Counted from the stretch's first letter, positions 53,655 through 62,301 are shown. The stretch: 64,000 nucleotides of DNA from Heyndrickxia sp050281185 (GCF_050281185.1 NZ_JBNNWS010000016.1:62001-126000), one strand, 5' to 3'. Notes: generated by a model not told the origin, from the letters alone. Translations and numbers: made by a program.

Positions 53655-55634
53655 TCATCCTTCCGCTTTCAATTCTAATAGTGTGTCTCGAAGCTGTGCT
53701 GCTCGTTCAAAGTCGAGGGCTTTTGCTGCTTCTTTCATTTCTGTTTCTATTTGTAGGATTAATTTTTCTCTATCAGCTTTTGTTAATTTAGTTGGCTTTG
53801 TTGTAGTTACATATTCTTCTGTTTCTTCTGCTGCACGGGTTGCACGAATCACATCCCGAATACCCTTTTGAATCGTTTGCGGTGTAATGCCGTGCTTTTT
53901 GTTGTATTCTTCTTGTACCGTACGGCGACGCTTTGTTTCTTCAATCGCTTTTGCCATAGAATCCGTTATTTTGTCAGCATACATAATTACTTGCCCGCGA
54001 GCATTACGGGCAGCACGACCAATCGTTTGAATTAGTGAACGTTCTGAACGAAGGAAACCTTCTTTATCTGCATCAAGTATCGTAACTAATGATACTTCAG
54101 GGATATCAAGTCCTTCCCTTAAAAGATTAATTCCCACTAGAACATCATATTTTCCAAGCCGCAAATCTCTAATGATTTCGATTCGTTCTAATGTTTTAAC
54201 CTCTGAATGAAGATACTGAACCTTTATCCCAACTTCCTTTAAATAATCCGTTAAGTCTTCTGACATTTTTTTCGTTAATGTTGTGACGAGTACTCTCTCG
54301 TTTCGGGACACTCTATCATTAATTTCACCTAGTAAATCATCTATTTGGCCTTCAATTGGGCGTACATCAATTGTCGGGTCAAGAAGACCGGTAGGACGAA
54401 TAATTTGTTCGACCATTTCAGGTGTGTGTTCGATCTCATATGGTCCAGGTGTAGCCGATACATAAACAATTTGATGTACATGCTTTTCAAATTCTTCAAA
54501 TTTTAATGGGCGGTTATCTAAGGCAGATGGCAAGCGGAAACCATGATCAACAAGAACCTGCTTACGCGCTTGGTCACCATTATACATACCGCGAACTTGA
54601 GGAAGGGTCACATGCGATTCGTCAACAACAATTAAAAAGTCTTCAGGGAAATAGTCTAGTAGTGTATATGGTGTGGATCCTGAAGGGCGTAGTGTTAAAT
54701 GACGGGAATAGTTTTCAATACCTGAGCAAAAACCCATTTCCCGCATCATTTCTAAGTCATAATTTGTCCGCTGCTCAAGCCTTTGTGCTTCTAACAATCG
54801 ATTATTTTCTCGTAGATCCTTTAAACGATCTTCCAATTCTTTTTCAATATTTTGGATGGCTACTCGCATTTTTTCTTCTCTCGTTACGAAGTGGGATGCT
54901 GGAAAAATAGCTACATGTTCACGGTCACCGATGATTTCACCTGTTAACGCATCCACTTCACGGATTCGATCAATCTCATCACCAAAGAACTCAACACGGA
55001 TACAATGCTCATCCTTTGATGCAGGAAAAATTTCAACGACATCTCCTCTTACACGAAAGGTTCCGCGTTGAAAATCAATATCGTTCCTTGCAAACTGAAT
55101 ATCGACCAATTTGCGAAGGAGCTGATTTCTTTCTATTTCCATACCCGTTCTTAATGAAAGCACCATTTCCCGATACTCTTCCGGAGAACCTAGACCGTAA
55201 ATACAGGAAACACTCGCAATAATAATGACGTCATCTCTTTCAAATAAGGAAGAGGTTGCTGAGTGCCGTAATTTATCGATTTCATCATTTATGCTTGAAT
55301 CCTTCTCGATAAATGTATCAGTTTGTGGGACATAGGCTTCTGGTTGATAGTAGTCGTAGTAGCTTACAAAATATTCAACTGCGTTATTCGGAAAAAATTC
55401 CTTAAACTCACTGTACAGCTGTCCTGCCAATGTTTTATTATGAGCAATGATTAATGTTGGTTTATTCACTTCCTTAATGACATTGGAAATGGTAAATGTT
55501 TTCCCCGTTCCTGTTGCACCTAGCAAGGTTTGATATTTTTTTCCGCTGCGAATTCCTTCAACAATTTTTCGAATCGCTCCTGGCTGATCCCCTTGCGGCT
55601 GATATTTCGACACTAGCTCAAATTGCTCGTTCAA
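53655..55634 (-). CDS. uvrB: Excinuclease ABC subunit B
   Basis: Helicase-like subunit that verifies damage and recruits UvrC. The 659-residue protein has Walker A LLGATGTGKTFT, the beta-hairpin region SYYDYYQPEAYVP, DESHVTLPQ, the helicase motif TIGRAARNARG and a C-terminal UVR motif (MKEAAKALDFERAAQLRD). The start is TTG at 55634, with GGGAGG eight bases upstream and alignment to the family start (NEQFELVSKYQP); the longer upstream frame is rejected. A LexA-like box lies ~125 bp upstream. Confidence 0.97.
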   Translation of the reverse strand: MNEQFELVSKYQPQGDQPGAIRKIVEGIRSGKKYQTLLGATGTGKTFTISNVIKEVNKPTLIIAHNKTLAGQLYSEFKEFFPNNAVEYFVSYYDYYQPEAYVPQTDTFIEKDSSINDEIDKLRHSATSSLFERDDVIIIASVSCIYGLGSPEEYREMVLSLRTGMEIERNQLLRKLVDIQFARNDIDFQRGTFRVRGDVVEIFPASKDEHCIRVEFFGDEIDRIREVDALTGEIIGDREHVAIFPASHFVTREEKMRVAIQNIEKELEDRLKDLRENNRLLEAQRLEQRTNYDLEMMREMGFCSGIENYSRHLTLRPSGSTPYTLLDYFPEDFLIVVDESHVTLPQVRGMYNGDQARKQVLVDHGFRLPSALDNRPLKFEEFEKHVHQIVYVSATPGPYEIEHTPEMVEQIIRPTGLLDPTIDVRPIEGQIDDLLGEINDRVSRNERVLVTTLTKKMSEDLTDYLKEVGIKVQYLHSEVKTLERIEIIRDLRLGKYDVLVGINLLREGLDIPEVSLVTILDADKEGFLRSERSLIQTIGRAARNARGQVIMYADKITDSMAKAIEETKRRRTVQEEYNKKHGITPQTIQKGIRDVIRATRAAEETEEYVTTTKPTKLTKADREKLILQIETEMKEAAKALDFERAAQLRDTLLELKAEG

Positions 55635-55757
55635 TTGATTTTCCTCCCATCCATTAAAGACTGCTCTATAGTTAGCCTTTTTTCTAAGACCTAGATTACA
55701 CATTTTATTCATACTTCTTATTTTACCACAAACAGGTGTTTCTTAACCAGAAAAAAG

Positions 55758-55771
55758 CGAACAAATTTTCG
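55758..55771 (-). promoter_or_regulatory. Candidate LexA (DinR) box upstream of uvrB
   Basis: CGAACAAATTTTCG matches the Bacillus LexA consensus CGAACN4GTTCG at all but one core position. It lies about 125 bp before the uvrB start, as expected for an SOS-regulated uvrBA operon. I did not find a clear -35/-10 pair with it. Confidence 0.5.
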
Positions 55772-55833
55772 GTTTTAATTAGGGATTGGATCTATTTACG
55801 AAAAGCAAAAATCTTTACGAAAACAACCAATAA

Positions 55834-55866
55834 TAAAAAAGAACCTCAAAATTGGTTCTTTTCTTT
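55834..55866 (-). terminator. Terminator of the ECF sigma operon
   Basis: AAGAACC/GGTTCTT stem (55839-55845 and 55854-55860) followed on the minus strand by TTTTTTATTATT, directly after the DUF2164 gene. A degenerate MITE-like end (GAAAGCAAAAATCTTTACGA region) adjoins at 55799-55828. Confidence 0.85.
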
Positions 55867-55869
55867 TTA

Positions 55870-56103
55870 CTATATTCTTTTTTCTAATGTAAATAGCTCT
55901 TCCTCTAAAGAATTCATCCGTTGATTCACCATTTTTTGCGCATCATAAATGGCTTGATTATAAAAAATGGGACCTAGTTTTTCCTTTATAAATATAAAAT
56001 AATTTTCCGCAGCCAGGTCTCCTATTTCTTCATCTCTTTCATTCAGAAAAAAATGTTGGATCTCTCTAATTGCATTTTCTTTCATTTCTTTTGATATTTT
56101 CAT
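55870..56103 (-). CDS. DUF2164 family small protein
   Basis: 77-residue soluble protein with the DUF2164 pattern: EIQHFFLNERDEEIGDLAAE, GPIFYNQAIYDAQ and NSLEEELFTLEKR. It is mostly helical and acidic with a basic end. The family's function is unknown. It is the last gene of the ECF sigma module, 3 bp after the putative anti-sigma gene, and ends at the operon terminator. Confidence 0.75.
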   Translation of the reverse strand: MKISKEMKENAIREIQHFFLNERDEEIGDLAAENYFIFIKEKLGPIFYNQAIYDAQKMVNQRMNSLEEELFTLEKRI

Positions 56104-56106
56104 CTG

Positions 56107-56355
56107 CTAAAACCCCTTAATGAATAAGAATGGAATAGTCATCAAAACAACCATAATAATCGGTATTACCTGAACGAGCTTAAAGGTTTTGAACGAGATA
56201 TCCTTCTCAAAAAATGGTATCATTACCGGGGCAAAAAACCAATTGGCGATTCGACTTGCTCTTGACTTTTTTACAGAAAAATCAGGAACCGATATTTCGA
56301 ATTCGTGTAATGTTTTTTTTAGTAAGGCGTCTTGTTCTTCCTGGTTATTTTTCAT
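56107..56355 (-). CDS. Putative single-pass membrane anti-sigma factor
   Basis: 82-residue protein with a soluble N-terminal part (about 1-55) and one strong membrane helix (about 60-80, VIPIIMVVLMTIPFLFIKG). It overlaps the ECF sigma gene by 11 bp. Position and shape are those of a sigma-factor inhibitor, but no zinc-binding HxxxCxxC motif is seen. I do not recognise a family; anti-sigma function is inferred only from context. Confidence 0.6.
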   Translation of the reverse strand: MKNNQEEQDALLKKTLHEFEISVPDFSVKKSRASRIANWFFAPVMIPFFEKDISFKTFKLVQVIPIIMVVLMTIPFLFIKGF

Positions 56356-56878
56356 CGTCTTTCACCTCTAAGTCTTCTTTTAATCTCTTAAGTGCACGAC
56401 TCAATCTTGATTTCACGGTTCCTAGCGGAATATTTAAGACCTCTGCTATATCCTTTTGAGTTAAATCATGATAATACATTAAAATAACTACCGCACGCAA
56501 GTTTTCCGGCAACGCTTGTAGGGCTGCCCGAACCGTTAATTTTTCCTCTGACGATATAGGCTGAGAAATTGGCTGGGCTAGAAAAGGGAGTAAGGCTTTA
56601 AGACGATTTTGACGGTTTATTTTCGTTATCATCGTATTGTAGGCAATTTGAAATAAATAGGTTTTGAATGATCCCTTTTCAGGATTATATTGATGTTTTT
56701 TCTTATGAAGCTTTTCAAATGTATCTTGAACAATATCAATGCTGAGCTGTTCATTGTTTGTATAACGATAAATAAAGCAATATAGGGGGTTTTTATAAGC
56801 TAAATAAATCGAATCTAGTGCATCAAGCTTTCCTTGTTGAAACTCGATAAATAATTCTTCGCAATTATTTAAACTCAT
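56345..56878 (-). CDS. ECF-type RNA polymerase sigma factor
   Basis: 177-residue group-4 sigma factor. Region 2 (about 10-75) includes DSIYLAYKNPLYCFIYRYTN and DIVQDTFEKLHKK; region 4 (about 115-165) includes LPENLRAVVILMYYHDLTQK and the helix-turn-helix IAEVLNIPLGTVKSRLSRAL. Start at ATG 56878 (GGTGG just upstream), inside the end of the preceding membrane-protein gene; a longer frame begins at 56917. Operon partners are three unknown proteins. The signal and regulon are unknown. Confidence 0.88.
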   Translation of the reverse strand: MSLNNCEELFIEFQQGKLDALDSIYLAYKNPLYCFIYRYTNNEQLSIDIVQDTFEKLHKKKHQYNPEKGSFKTYLFQIAYNTMITKINRQNRLKALLPFLAQPISQPISSEEKLTVRAALQALPENLRAVVILMYYHDLTQKDIAEVLNIPLGTVKSRLSRALKRLKEDLEVKDDEK

Positions 56879-57239
56879 CTGACCACCGCTCTTTAATTCC
56901 TTTATAAACAAAAGCAAGTTTTGTAATTAACCAAATAAATGTGAGTAGGCTAAAAACAAAGGTTTGATGAATAAAAAACTGAATAATTGGGCTCGCTATT
57001 GTATCCCCTCTTAGTAAAAAGATAAATAATCCTATTATACAAAGAAAGGTGTATATCGCCGATATTAAGATAATTGTATCCCAACGAGTCCAATAAAAGT
57101 AAATATCAGTTTTTTTAAAATCAACTTTCCCCCAACGATCTTTTACTACTTTTTTATGCATCGTAGCAACGACACCTGCAAAAGTGGTACCAAGAACTGC
57201 CACGACAGCACTACTTATGATCCAGCCGATTGATGTCAT
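56865..57239 (-). CDS. Three-helix membrane protein of unknown function
   Basis: 124-residue protein with hydrophobic helices at about 5-25, 52-78 and 85-112 and a basic cytoplasmic loop (MHKKVVKDRWGKVDFKKTD). I recognise no family. It is the first gene of the ECF module and overlaps the sigma gene start by 14 bp, so it may sense an envelope signal or act as a second regulator. ATG at 57239 follows GAAAGGTGG, part of an inverted repeat. Confidence 0.65.
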   Translation of the reverse strand: MTSIGWIISSAVVAVLGTTFAGVVATMHKKVVKDRWGKVDFKKTDIYFYWTRWDTIILISAIYTFLCIIGLFIFLLRGDTIASPIIQFFIHQTFVFSLLTFIWLITKLAFVYKGIKERWSDEFK

Positions 57240-57246
57240 AATAAAA

Positions 57247-57298
57247 CCACCTTTCTCCTATTTTACATACTTATACAAATGAAAGGTGGAAAAAGTTC
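57247..57298 (-). promoter_or_regulatory. Candidate ECF-type promoter and inverted repeat ahead of the sigma operon
   Basis: Minus strand: GAACTT (57293-57298), 16 bp, GTATAA (57271-57276), similar in layout to ECF promoters. A perfect 9-bp inverted repeat CCACCTTTC/GAAAGGTGG (57247-57255 and 57281-57289) overlaps it; the downstream arm is the ribosome-binding site of the membrane-protein gene. Confidence 0.4.
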
Positions 57299-57334
57299 TG
57301 ATTAATTTATTATTTTACAAACTATCTGATTTTA

Positions 57335-57386
57335 AAATAAAGAAAAACGCTCATTGCATCTGTAATCATATGCACTAAGCGTTTTT
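57335..57386 (-). terminator. Terminator overlapping the end of csbA
   Basis: AAAAACGCT (57343-57351) pairs with AGCGTTTTT (57378-57386); inner bases TGCAT/ATGCA also pair. The right arm lies inside the csbA coding sequence and the stop codon (57375-57377) in the stem-loop. TTTTTC follows on the minus strand. Confidence 0.8.
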
Positions 57387-57632
57387 ACTTTCAGTATCTT
57401 TTGGTTTCTTTTTATTCCGATTGACCATTCTATTTGCATAGTAAAAACCAATGGTTAATGAAGCTGCATCAATGATAAACAATACCCATGTATGAGTATA
57501 TCCTTTATATACAGAAGCAACGATCAATGCAACCGTTAATACTAATCCAACGATGTGATTATATGTAACCCTGGTGAAAAAAACGACAAGAATTCCAGGC
57601 AGAAAGATTGCCGCAATAATTTTATCTAGCAT
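57375..57632 (-). CDS. csbA: CsbA family membrane protein
   Basis: 85-residue protein with two to three hydrophobic helices and the conserved VVFFTRVTYNHIVGLVLTVA segment of CsbA, a sigma-B-controlled membrane protein of B. subtilis of unknown role. In B. subtilis csbA sits immediately before uvrB; here the ECF module separates them. ATG 57632 chosen over GTG 57641 by spacing from GAGGTG. Confidence 0.9.
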   Translation of the reverse strand: MLDKIIAAIFLPGILVVFFTRVTYNHIVGLVLTVALIVASVYKGYTHTWVLFIIDAASLTIGFYYANRMVNRNKKKPKDTESKNA

Positions 57633-57648
57633 AAACCTCACCTCTAAG

Positions 57649-57703
57649 AAAAAAATCCTACCTCTATTTTTTTCTAAAACTGAAAAAAATACAAGAGGTA
57701 GGA
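57649..57703 (-). terminator. Terminator of the MFS permease gene
   Basis: Perfect 10-bp arms TCCTACCTCT/AGAGGTAGGA (57656-57665 and 57694-57703) with a 28-nt loop, followed on the minus strand by TTTTTTTC. About 170 bp beyond the permease stop codon. Confidence 0.75.
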
Positions 57704-57869
57704 ATAAATTTCTTAAGACTCTAAATTTCCTTTAATTCATTTTTTGGTAATCTCATTTAATATACTACGTTTAATAAACATAAATCATACCTAGTCGGCA
57801 GTATTTCTTTGAGAAAATATTAAACACTTTTCATTTTCTTAATTAAGTCAAATGCGAAAAAAGCCTTCA

Positions 57870-59129
57870 TTAAATACTTGCTTTTTTCTTCTCTTCTTTA
57901 AAGAACATCATAATGATCATTCCTATACAAAGAACAATAACTGCTGAGTAAAACCCGGATGCCATACTGCCCGTAAGATCTGCTAATAGACCTGTAAAGA
58001 ATGGTGCAATGATTGAGGAAAGCATCCCCATAAAATTATAAAGACTAAACGCTACTCCATAATTTGATTCTTTAACATTCTCAGAGACCGCAGCGATCAG
58101 GAGTGGATCTAAAGCAATTTTTCCAAATAATCCATAAACAACTAATGCGACAATTAAAAGTGGAACACTATTTACATAAACCGTTGCCCATAATGCAATC
58201 GCTGCTATTGGAATCAGGATATATGCAAATGGTTTCTTCTTTCCCATTTTGTCTGTTAAATAACTGAAAAGTAAAGCACCAGGTATCGCAGCCAATGGTA
58301 CTAAAGCCGAAATAAAGCCAACCTCACTCCCAGCAAATCCTCGTTCAGTTAATAAATATTTCGGAAGCCATGTTACAACGACAGTGAAACCATAAATAGA
58401 GCAAAACAGTACAAAAAAGACCACTAATAAATTACGGTTCTTTAATAATGATAGAACTGATACTTTCTCCTCAGGTTTTGTCGCCTCATTAGTTGCCTCT
58501 TTTGGCATAGTTTTTTTATTCTCTTTAACCATTAGTGAAATAACAATACCGACAAGAACCGTGAGCACCCCAAAGATATAAAATGGAATTCTCCAGCTCA
58601 TTCCCATATCCAATACCAATGTACTGGACAAAATAAACCCTAAAGCAATCCCTAGCCCTGATCCACTATTAATGATTGCACTTCCAACTGTTCTATTTTT
58701 AGCTGGGATCGCTTCGGAGGATAAGGCAAATTGTGGACCGTAATAAGTAGCTGAAGCTAGTCCAGCAAGTGCCCTAGCTACTAAAAATCCTGTAAAACCA
58801 GCTAATATACCAGAGACACCAGTTAATACTCCATATAAAATAAATCCAATAACAAGCAGCTTTTTCCTGCCGAATTTATCGGCGAACGAGCCAGCAGGAA
58901 TTTGTGCGATCGTGTATGTTAAAAAGAAAATACTATTTACCAATCCGAGTTGCGAGTTGTTAAGATGATAATCTAAGCCAATATTATCCAAAATAGGGTT
59001 TAAAAAGTATTTATTAGCATTAATAAACATCCATCCTAATGAAAATGCAAAAACTACCTTCCACCAATATGGAATTTTAAACTTAGTTTTAACGAAGTCA
59101 TCTTTTTTTCTTATTGTTTCAGTTGACAT
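57870..59129 (-). CDS. Major facilitator superfamily transporter
   Basis: 419-residue, twelve-helix permease with the MFS loop motif ADKFGRKKLLVIG (about 85-97) and the second-half counterpart TDKMGKKKPFAY. The sequence is of the anion:cation symporter/organic-acid type (PNSIFFLTYTIAQIPAG-like first half). Last gene of the fdrA-DUF1116-carbamate kinase-ridA series, so it may import the compound degraded by it. The substrate cannot be told from sequence. ATG at 59129 after GGGGGG. Confidence 0.85.
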   Translation of the reverse strand: MSTETIRKKDDFVKTKFKIPYWWKVVFAFSLGWMFINANKYFLNPILDNIGLDYHLNNSQLGLVNSIFFLTYTIAQIPAGSFADKFGRKKLLVIGFILYGVLTGVSGILAGFTGFLVARALAGLASATYYGPQFALSSEAIPAKNRTVGSAIINSGSGLGIALGFILSSTLVLDMGMSWRIPFYIFGVLTVLVGIVISLMVKENKKTMPKEATNEATKPEEKVSVLSLLKNRNLLVVFFVLFCSIYGFTVVVTWLPKYLLTERGFAGSEVGFISALVPLAAIPGALLFSYLTDKMGKKKPFAYILIPIAAIALWATVYVNSVPLLIVALVVYGLFGKIALDPLLIAAVSENVKESNYGVAFSLYNFMGMLSSIIAPFFTGLLADLTGSMASGFYSAVIVLCIGMIIMMFFKEEKKKASI

Positions 59130-59477
59130 GTTTTCCCCCCTCTAGGTGTTTCTCTTTAGGCTTAAATGAATTCGTTCTATATTTTGAAGGAAAAGAAAAT
59201 AAATTACACTAGCTAAATTAGACAATCTCTCATATATACAATTGTTTGATAAGAACACTATTTCTGGAATTTAGCCATTCTGAATAATATATTGTTCAAA
59301 AGGGCTGAATTTATTCAGAGGTTTAGGGGAATGTTGTTTCTAGGTAATTTCTAAATGATGAAAGACCCGAAGTTATACAAATTTTTTACTTTTTTATTGA
59401 AAATAAAAGAATCTCATTAACACTTTACTATCAGACATCCCCTAATTACCTATGATACACAGTTAAGTTCTCTAATG
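59130..59477. other. Intergenic region ridA-MFS with an inverted repeat
   Basis: 348 bp without a gene. A perfect 9-bp inverted repeat TCTGAATAA/TTATTCAGA lies at 59279-59287 and 59311-59319 (23-nt spacer), with no T-run on either side. It could be an operator for the MFS gene. I see nothing else. Confidence 0.45.
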
Positions 59478-59855
59478 TTATGATCTTTTGGCAATCATTT
59501 CAATTTCTACATCTGCACCTAATGGAAGTGCTACTACCGCTACACACGTTCTAGCAGGATATGGCTTCGCAAACTGTTTTTCATATACTGCATTCATTTC
59601 TTTAAAATAATTCATATCGGTTAAATATACATTCACTTTTACGACATCATCTGGAGTTAGGTTAGCCTCCTTAAACACTTCAAATAAATTGTCAAAGCAT
59701 TGCTGCGTTTGTTCTCCAATATCATTAGGTTTGACTTCTGTGGAAGCTGTGTTCATGGATGTTTGACCTGAAAAAAATATATATTCTCCCCCATCAATCG
59801 CATGTGAATAGGGACCGGATGCAACCGCACCTTTTGCATGAATCGCTTTTCTCAT
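59478..59855 (-). CDS. ridA: RidA family enamine/imine deaminase
   Basis: 125-residue YjgF/RidA/UK114-type protein that hydrolyses reactive enamines or imines. Family motifs GPYSHAIDGG, FFSGQTSMN, VKVNVYLTDMNYF and the C-terminal PYPARTCVAVVALPLGADVEIE with the active-site arginine are present. Placed in the operon of carbamate kinase and FdrA; RidA-like proteins (e.g. RutC) accompany several ureido- or pyrimidine-degrading pathways. AAGGAGG precedes the ATG at 59855. Confidence 0.9.
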   Translation of the reverse strand: MRKAIHAKGAVASGPYSHAIDGGEYIFFSGQTSMNTASTEVKPNDIGEQTQQCFDNLFEVFKEANLTPDDVVKVNVYLTDMNYFKEMNAVYEKQFAKPYPARTCVAVVALPLGADVEIEMIAKRS

Positions 59856-59880
59856 TAACCTTTTCCTCCTTGTTAGAACT

Positions 59881-59923
59881 AAAAAGGGGCTATCTGAAAA
59901 ACAAAGAGTCAGATAGCCCCTTT
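59881..59923 (-). terminator. Terminator after the carbamate kinase gene
   Basis: Long stem AAAGGGGCTATCTGA/TCAGATAGCCCCTTT (59883-59897 and 59909-59923), 11-nt loop, TT-run on the minus strand. It lies between carbamate kinase and ridA, so ridA and the permease may be transcribed separately or by read-through. Confidence 0.88.
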
Positions 59924-59955
59924 AAATAATTTACTGCGTAATTATTGAACAAATA

Positions 59956-60894
59956 TTATAACGTTACACGTGTACCAGTTTTACCTTCTAATGCGTCTTG
60001 AAGCTTGTCCATTGAAGTAATGATGACATTTTTACCGCCTTTTTCCAAGAATAAAATAGCTGCTTCAATTTTCGGACCCATGCTTCCTTTTGGAAAATGA
60101 CCTTCTTCCATATAGCGAAGTGCTTCATCAATTGTCATTTCTGATAAATTTTGTTGTTCTGGTGTTCCAAAATGAATAGCCACTTGTTCAACACCAGTTA
60201 AGATAAATAAATAATCTGCATTAATTTCTGCTGCCAAAAGTGCACTTGCGAAGTCTTTATCGATAACCGCATCTGTTCCCTTAAGAATTCCATTTTCTTC
60301 GATAACAGGAATTCCGCCGCCACCTGCCGTAATAACAGTAATTTCTTTGTCAAGTAATGCTTCAATTGCTTTACTCTCAACAATTTGAATTGGTTTTGGT
60401 GAAGGAACAACACGTCTGTATCCACGACCACTATCTTCAACATAAGAAATCTTCTCTGTTTCAAGAATTTTGTCTATCTCTTCTTTTGTATAGAATGGTC
60501 CAATAGGTTTAGTAGGATTATTAAAAGCAGGGTCATCCTTAGAAACTATTGATTGTGTAATGACTGTTGCAACTGTTTTATTGATATTACGTTCTTTCAT
60601 CTTATTATTAAATGCTTGTTGAATTAAATAACCTAAATTTCCTTGAGTCTCAGCATCTAAAACGTCGAGAGGATATTCAGGAATTACTGATTTAGCCATT
60701 TCTGTTTTAATTAATGAATTACCAACCTGAGGTCCATTTCCGTGGGTAATAACAACTGTATTTCCTTGTTCAATTAATCCAAGAACCGGTTCACAGCTTT
60801 CATTAATATTTTTTTGTTGTTCTTCAAGAGTACCCTTTTGCCCTTCTTTGATGATTGCGTTTCCTCCGATGGCTAGTACAATTTTTTTACTCAT
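59956..60894 (-). CDS. arcC: Carbamate kinase
   Basis: Transfers phosphate from carbamoyl phosphate to ADP, giving ATP, CO2 and ammonia. The 312-residue enzyme has the amino-acid-kinase fold motifs LAIGGNAIIKEGQKG, TVVITHGNGPQVGNSL, SVVPSPKP-like region (RRVVPSPKPIQIVE), VITAGGGGIPV and DKDFASALLAAE. No arginine deiminase genes are adjacent; instead FdrA and DUF1116 are upstream, as in E. coli ybcF/allK. So its carbamoyl phosphate probably comes from an ureido compound rather than arginine. ATG 60894 after AAGGAGA. Confidence 0.92.
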   Translation of the reverse strand: MSKKIVLAIGGNAIIKEGQKGTLEEQQKNINESCEPVLGLIEQGNTVVITHGNGPQVGNSLIKTEMAKSVIPEYPLDVLDAETQGNLGYLIQQAFNNKMKERNINKTVATVITQSIVSKDDPAFNNPTKPIGPFYTKEEIDKILETEKISYVEDSGRGYRRVVPSPKPIQIVESKAIEALLDKEITVITAGGGGIPVIEENGILKGTDAVIDKDFASALLAAEINADYLFILTGVEQVAIHFGTPEQQNLSEMTIDEALRYMEEGHFPKGSMGPKIEAAILFLEKGGKNVIITSMDKLQDALEGKTGTRVTL

Positions 60895-60956
60895 AAATAC
60901 ATCTCCTTGTATTATCTAAATATTTTATTATTCACAATTTTCAGTCATTATCATCA

Positions 60957-60985
60957 GGAGAGGTACCCAAAATAGCTACCTCTCT
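60957..60985 (-). other. Intercistronic hairpin between DUF1116 and carbamate kinase genes
   Basis: GGAGAGGTA (60957-60965) pairs with TACCTCTCT (60977-60985) around an 11-nt loop. No T-run follows on the minus strand, so it is more likely an RNA-stability or processing hairpin than a terminator. Confidence 0.4.
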
Positions 60986-60994
60986 TTTAAAAAC

Positions 60995-62269
60995 TTATTC
61001 TGCTTCAATTAATCCTAATTTTACTGCATATGCATCGATTGCTTTTTCGAAGCATGCTAATGGAGCACGTACAGTACCTGCACCGATTTGGCCAACTCCT
61101 GCTTCTTTATGGGCAATACCAGTGTTAATAATTGGTTCAATACCAGTTTCAACAACTTTTCTTGCATCGATTCCAAGACAAGAACCTTTGAAATCCCATG
61201 TCGGGATAGAGAAGTTAGAGTTATGATCAATACAAATTTCCATCATATCATTACTTGTGTTAACTGCATCGTCCATACCGCCAGCACCTACGAAGCGTGT
61301 AACACCAGGAGCAGCGATCATCGCCATTGCACCTACACCGAAAGTTTCAGTGATTGCACTGTCACCCATGTCACGGCAAGCCATGTCTTGATCGTATCCA
61401 GTAAAGAATAGACCTTGTGGTGTATTAACAGGTGCAGTAAACCATTGGTCACCCATACCTGCAATACGGACACCGAATTCATAACCGTTACGACACATTG
61501 CAGTTACAACTGTACCATGTTGAATTTGTCTTGCTGCATCCATTATCGCTTTACTTGTTGCCATTGCAATATTCAAGAAGAATTGGTCAGTATCCGCTAA
61601 GAATTGAATAACATCTTGTTTATCTTTATCAGTTGCATCTGTTTGTAAAATGTATGGAGCGATATCTTTAAGGAAAATAAGAGATCCAGCAATGTTACGT
61701 TGGTGGAATTCATCACCCATTGTGATTGCTTTTGCAATCATAACGTTAATATTTAGTCCGTCACCTTTAACTTTAAGTGCTTTAGATAGAGTTGGTCCAA
61801 GAATATCTCTAAACCATCCAAGGCGGCTTATTACTTCTTCAGAATATGCACCGAAACGTAGAACTGCACCAATTCCTTCATTCATTGTGCAATATGCGCG
61901 ATTTCCACCGTCACGATTTTCTACAACAAGGACAGGCATGTTTCCAGATGTGATTCCACCCATTGGACCAACTGCATTAACATGGTGACATGGAATAAAT
62001 TCTATTTCTCCATTTTTAAGCATTTCAAATGCTTCATCAGCATTAGAAGCCCAGCCTTCAAATAATGTAGCACCTACGCAAGATCCTTGCATTGGACTAG
62101 TCATGTTTTCCCATTTAACAGGTGGTCCAGCATGAAGCAAAACTTTTCCGTTTAATTCTTTAATCACTGATTTTGCTGGAACAACATCCATTAAGAATGG
62201 TGCGCCTGATACTACTTTATCAATAACCGCTCTATTAGCTTCATCAATAGTTTTATATTGTCCGTACAT
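60995..62269 (-). CDS. DUF1116 protein (YlbE/AllG-like)
   Basis: 424-residue soluble protein of the DUF1116 family, which includes E. coli YlbE and YahG. Distinctive stretches are HAGPPVKWENMTSPMQGSCVG, CHHVNAVGPMGGITSGNMPV and TGYDQDMACRDMGDSAITET. In E. coli ylbE lies between fdrA and ylbF and its product has been reported as part of an oxamate carbamoyltransferase complex (recalled). Here it directly follows fdrA and precedes carbamate kinase, supporting the same role. ATG 62269 after TTAGGAGG. Confidence 0.85.
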   Translation of the reverse strand: MYGQYKTIDEANRAVIDKVVSGAPFLMDVVPAKSVIKELNGKVLLHAGPPVKWENMTSPMQGSCVGATLFEGWASNADEAFEMLKNGEIEFIPCHHVNAVGPMGGITSGNMPVLVVENRDGGNRAYCTMNEGIGAVLRFGAYSEEVISRLGWFRDILGPTLSKALKVKGDGLNINVMIAKAITMGDEFHQRNIAGSLIFLKDIAPYILQTDATDKDKQDVIQFLADTDQFFLNIAMATSKAIMDAARQIQHGTVVTAMCRNGYEFGVRIAGMGDQWFTAPVNTPQGLFFTGYDQDMACRDMGDSAITETFGVGAMAMIAAPGVTRFVGAGGMDDAVNTSNDMMEICIDHNSNFSIPTWDFKGSCLGIDARKVVETGIEPIINTGIAHKEAGVGQIGAGTVRAPLACFEKAIDAYAVKLGLIEAE

Positions 62270-62301
62270 TTGCTTTCCTCCTAATTTGCTTTTATTTCTT
62301 T

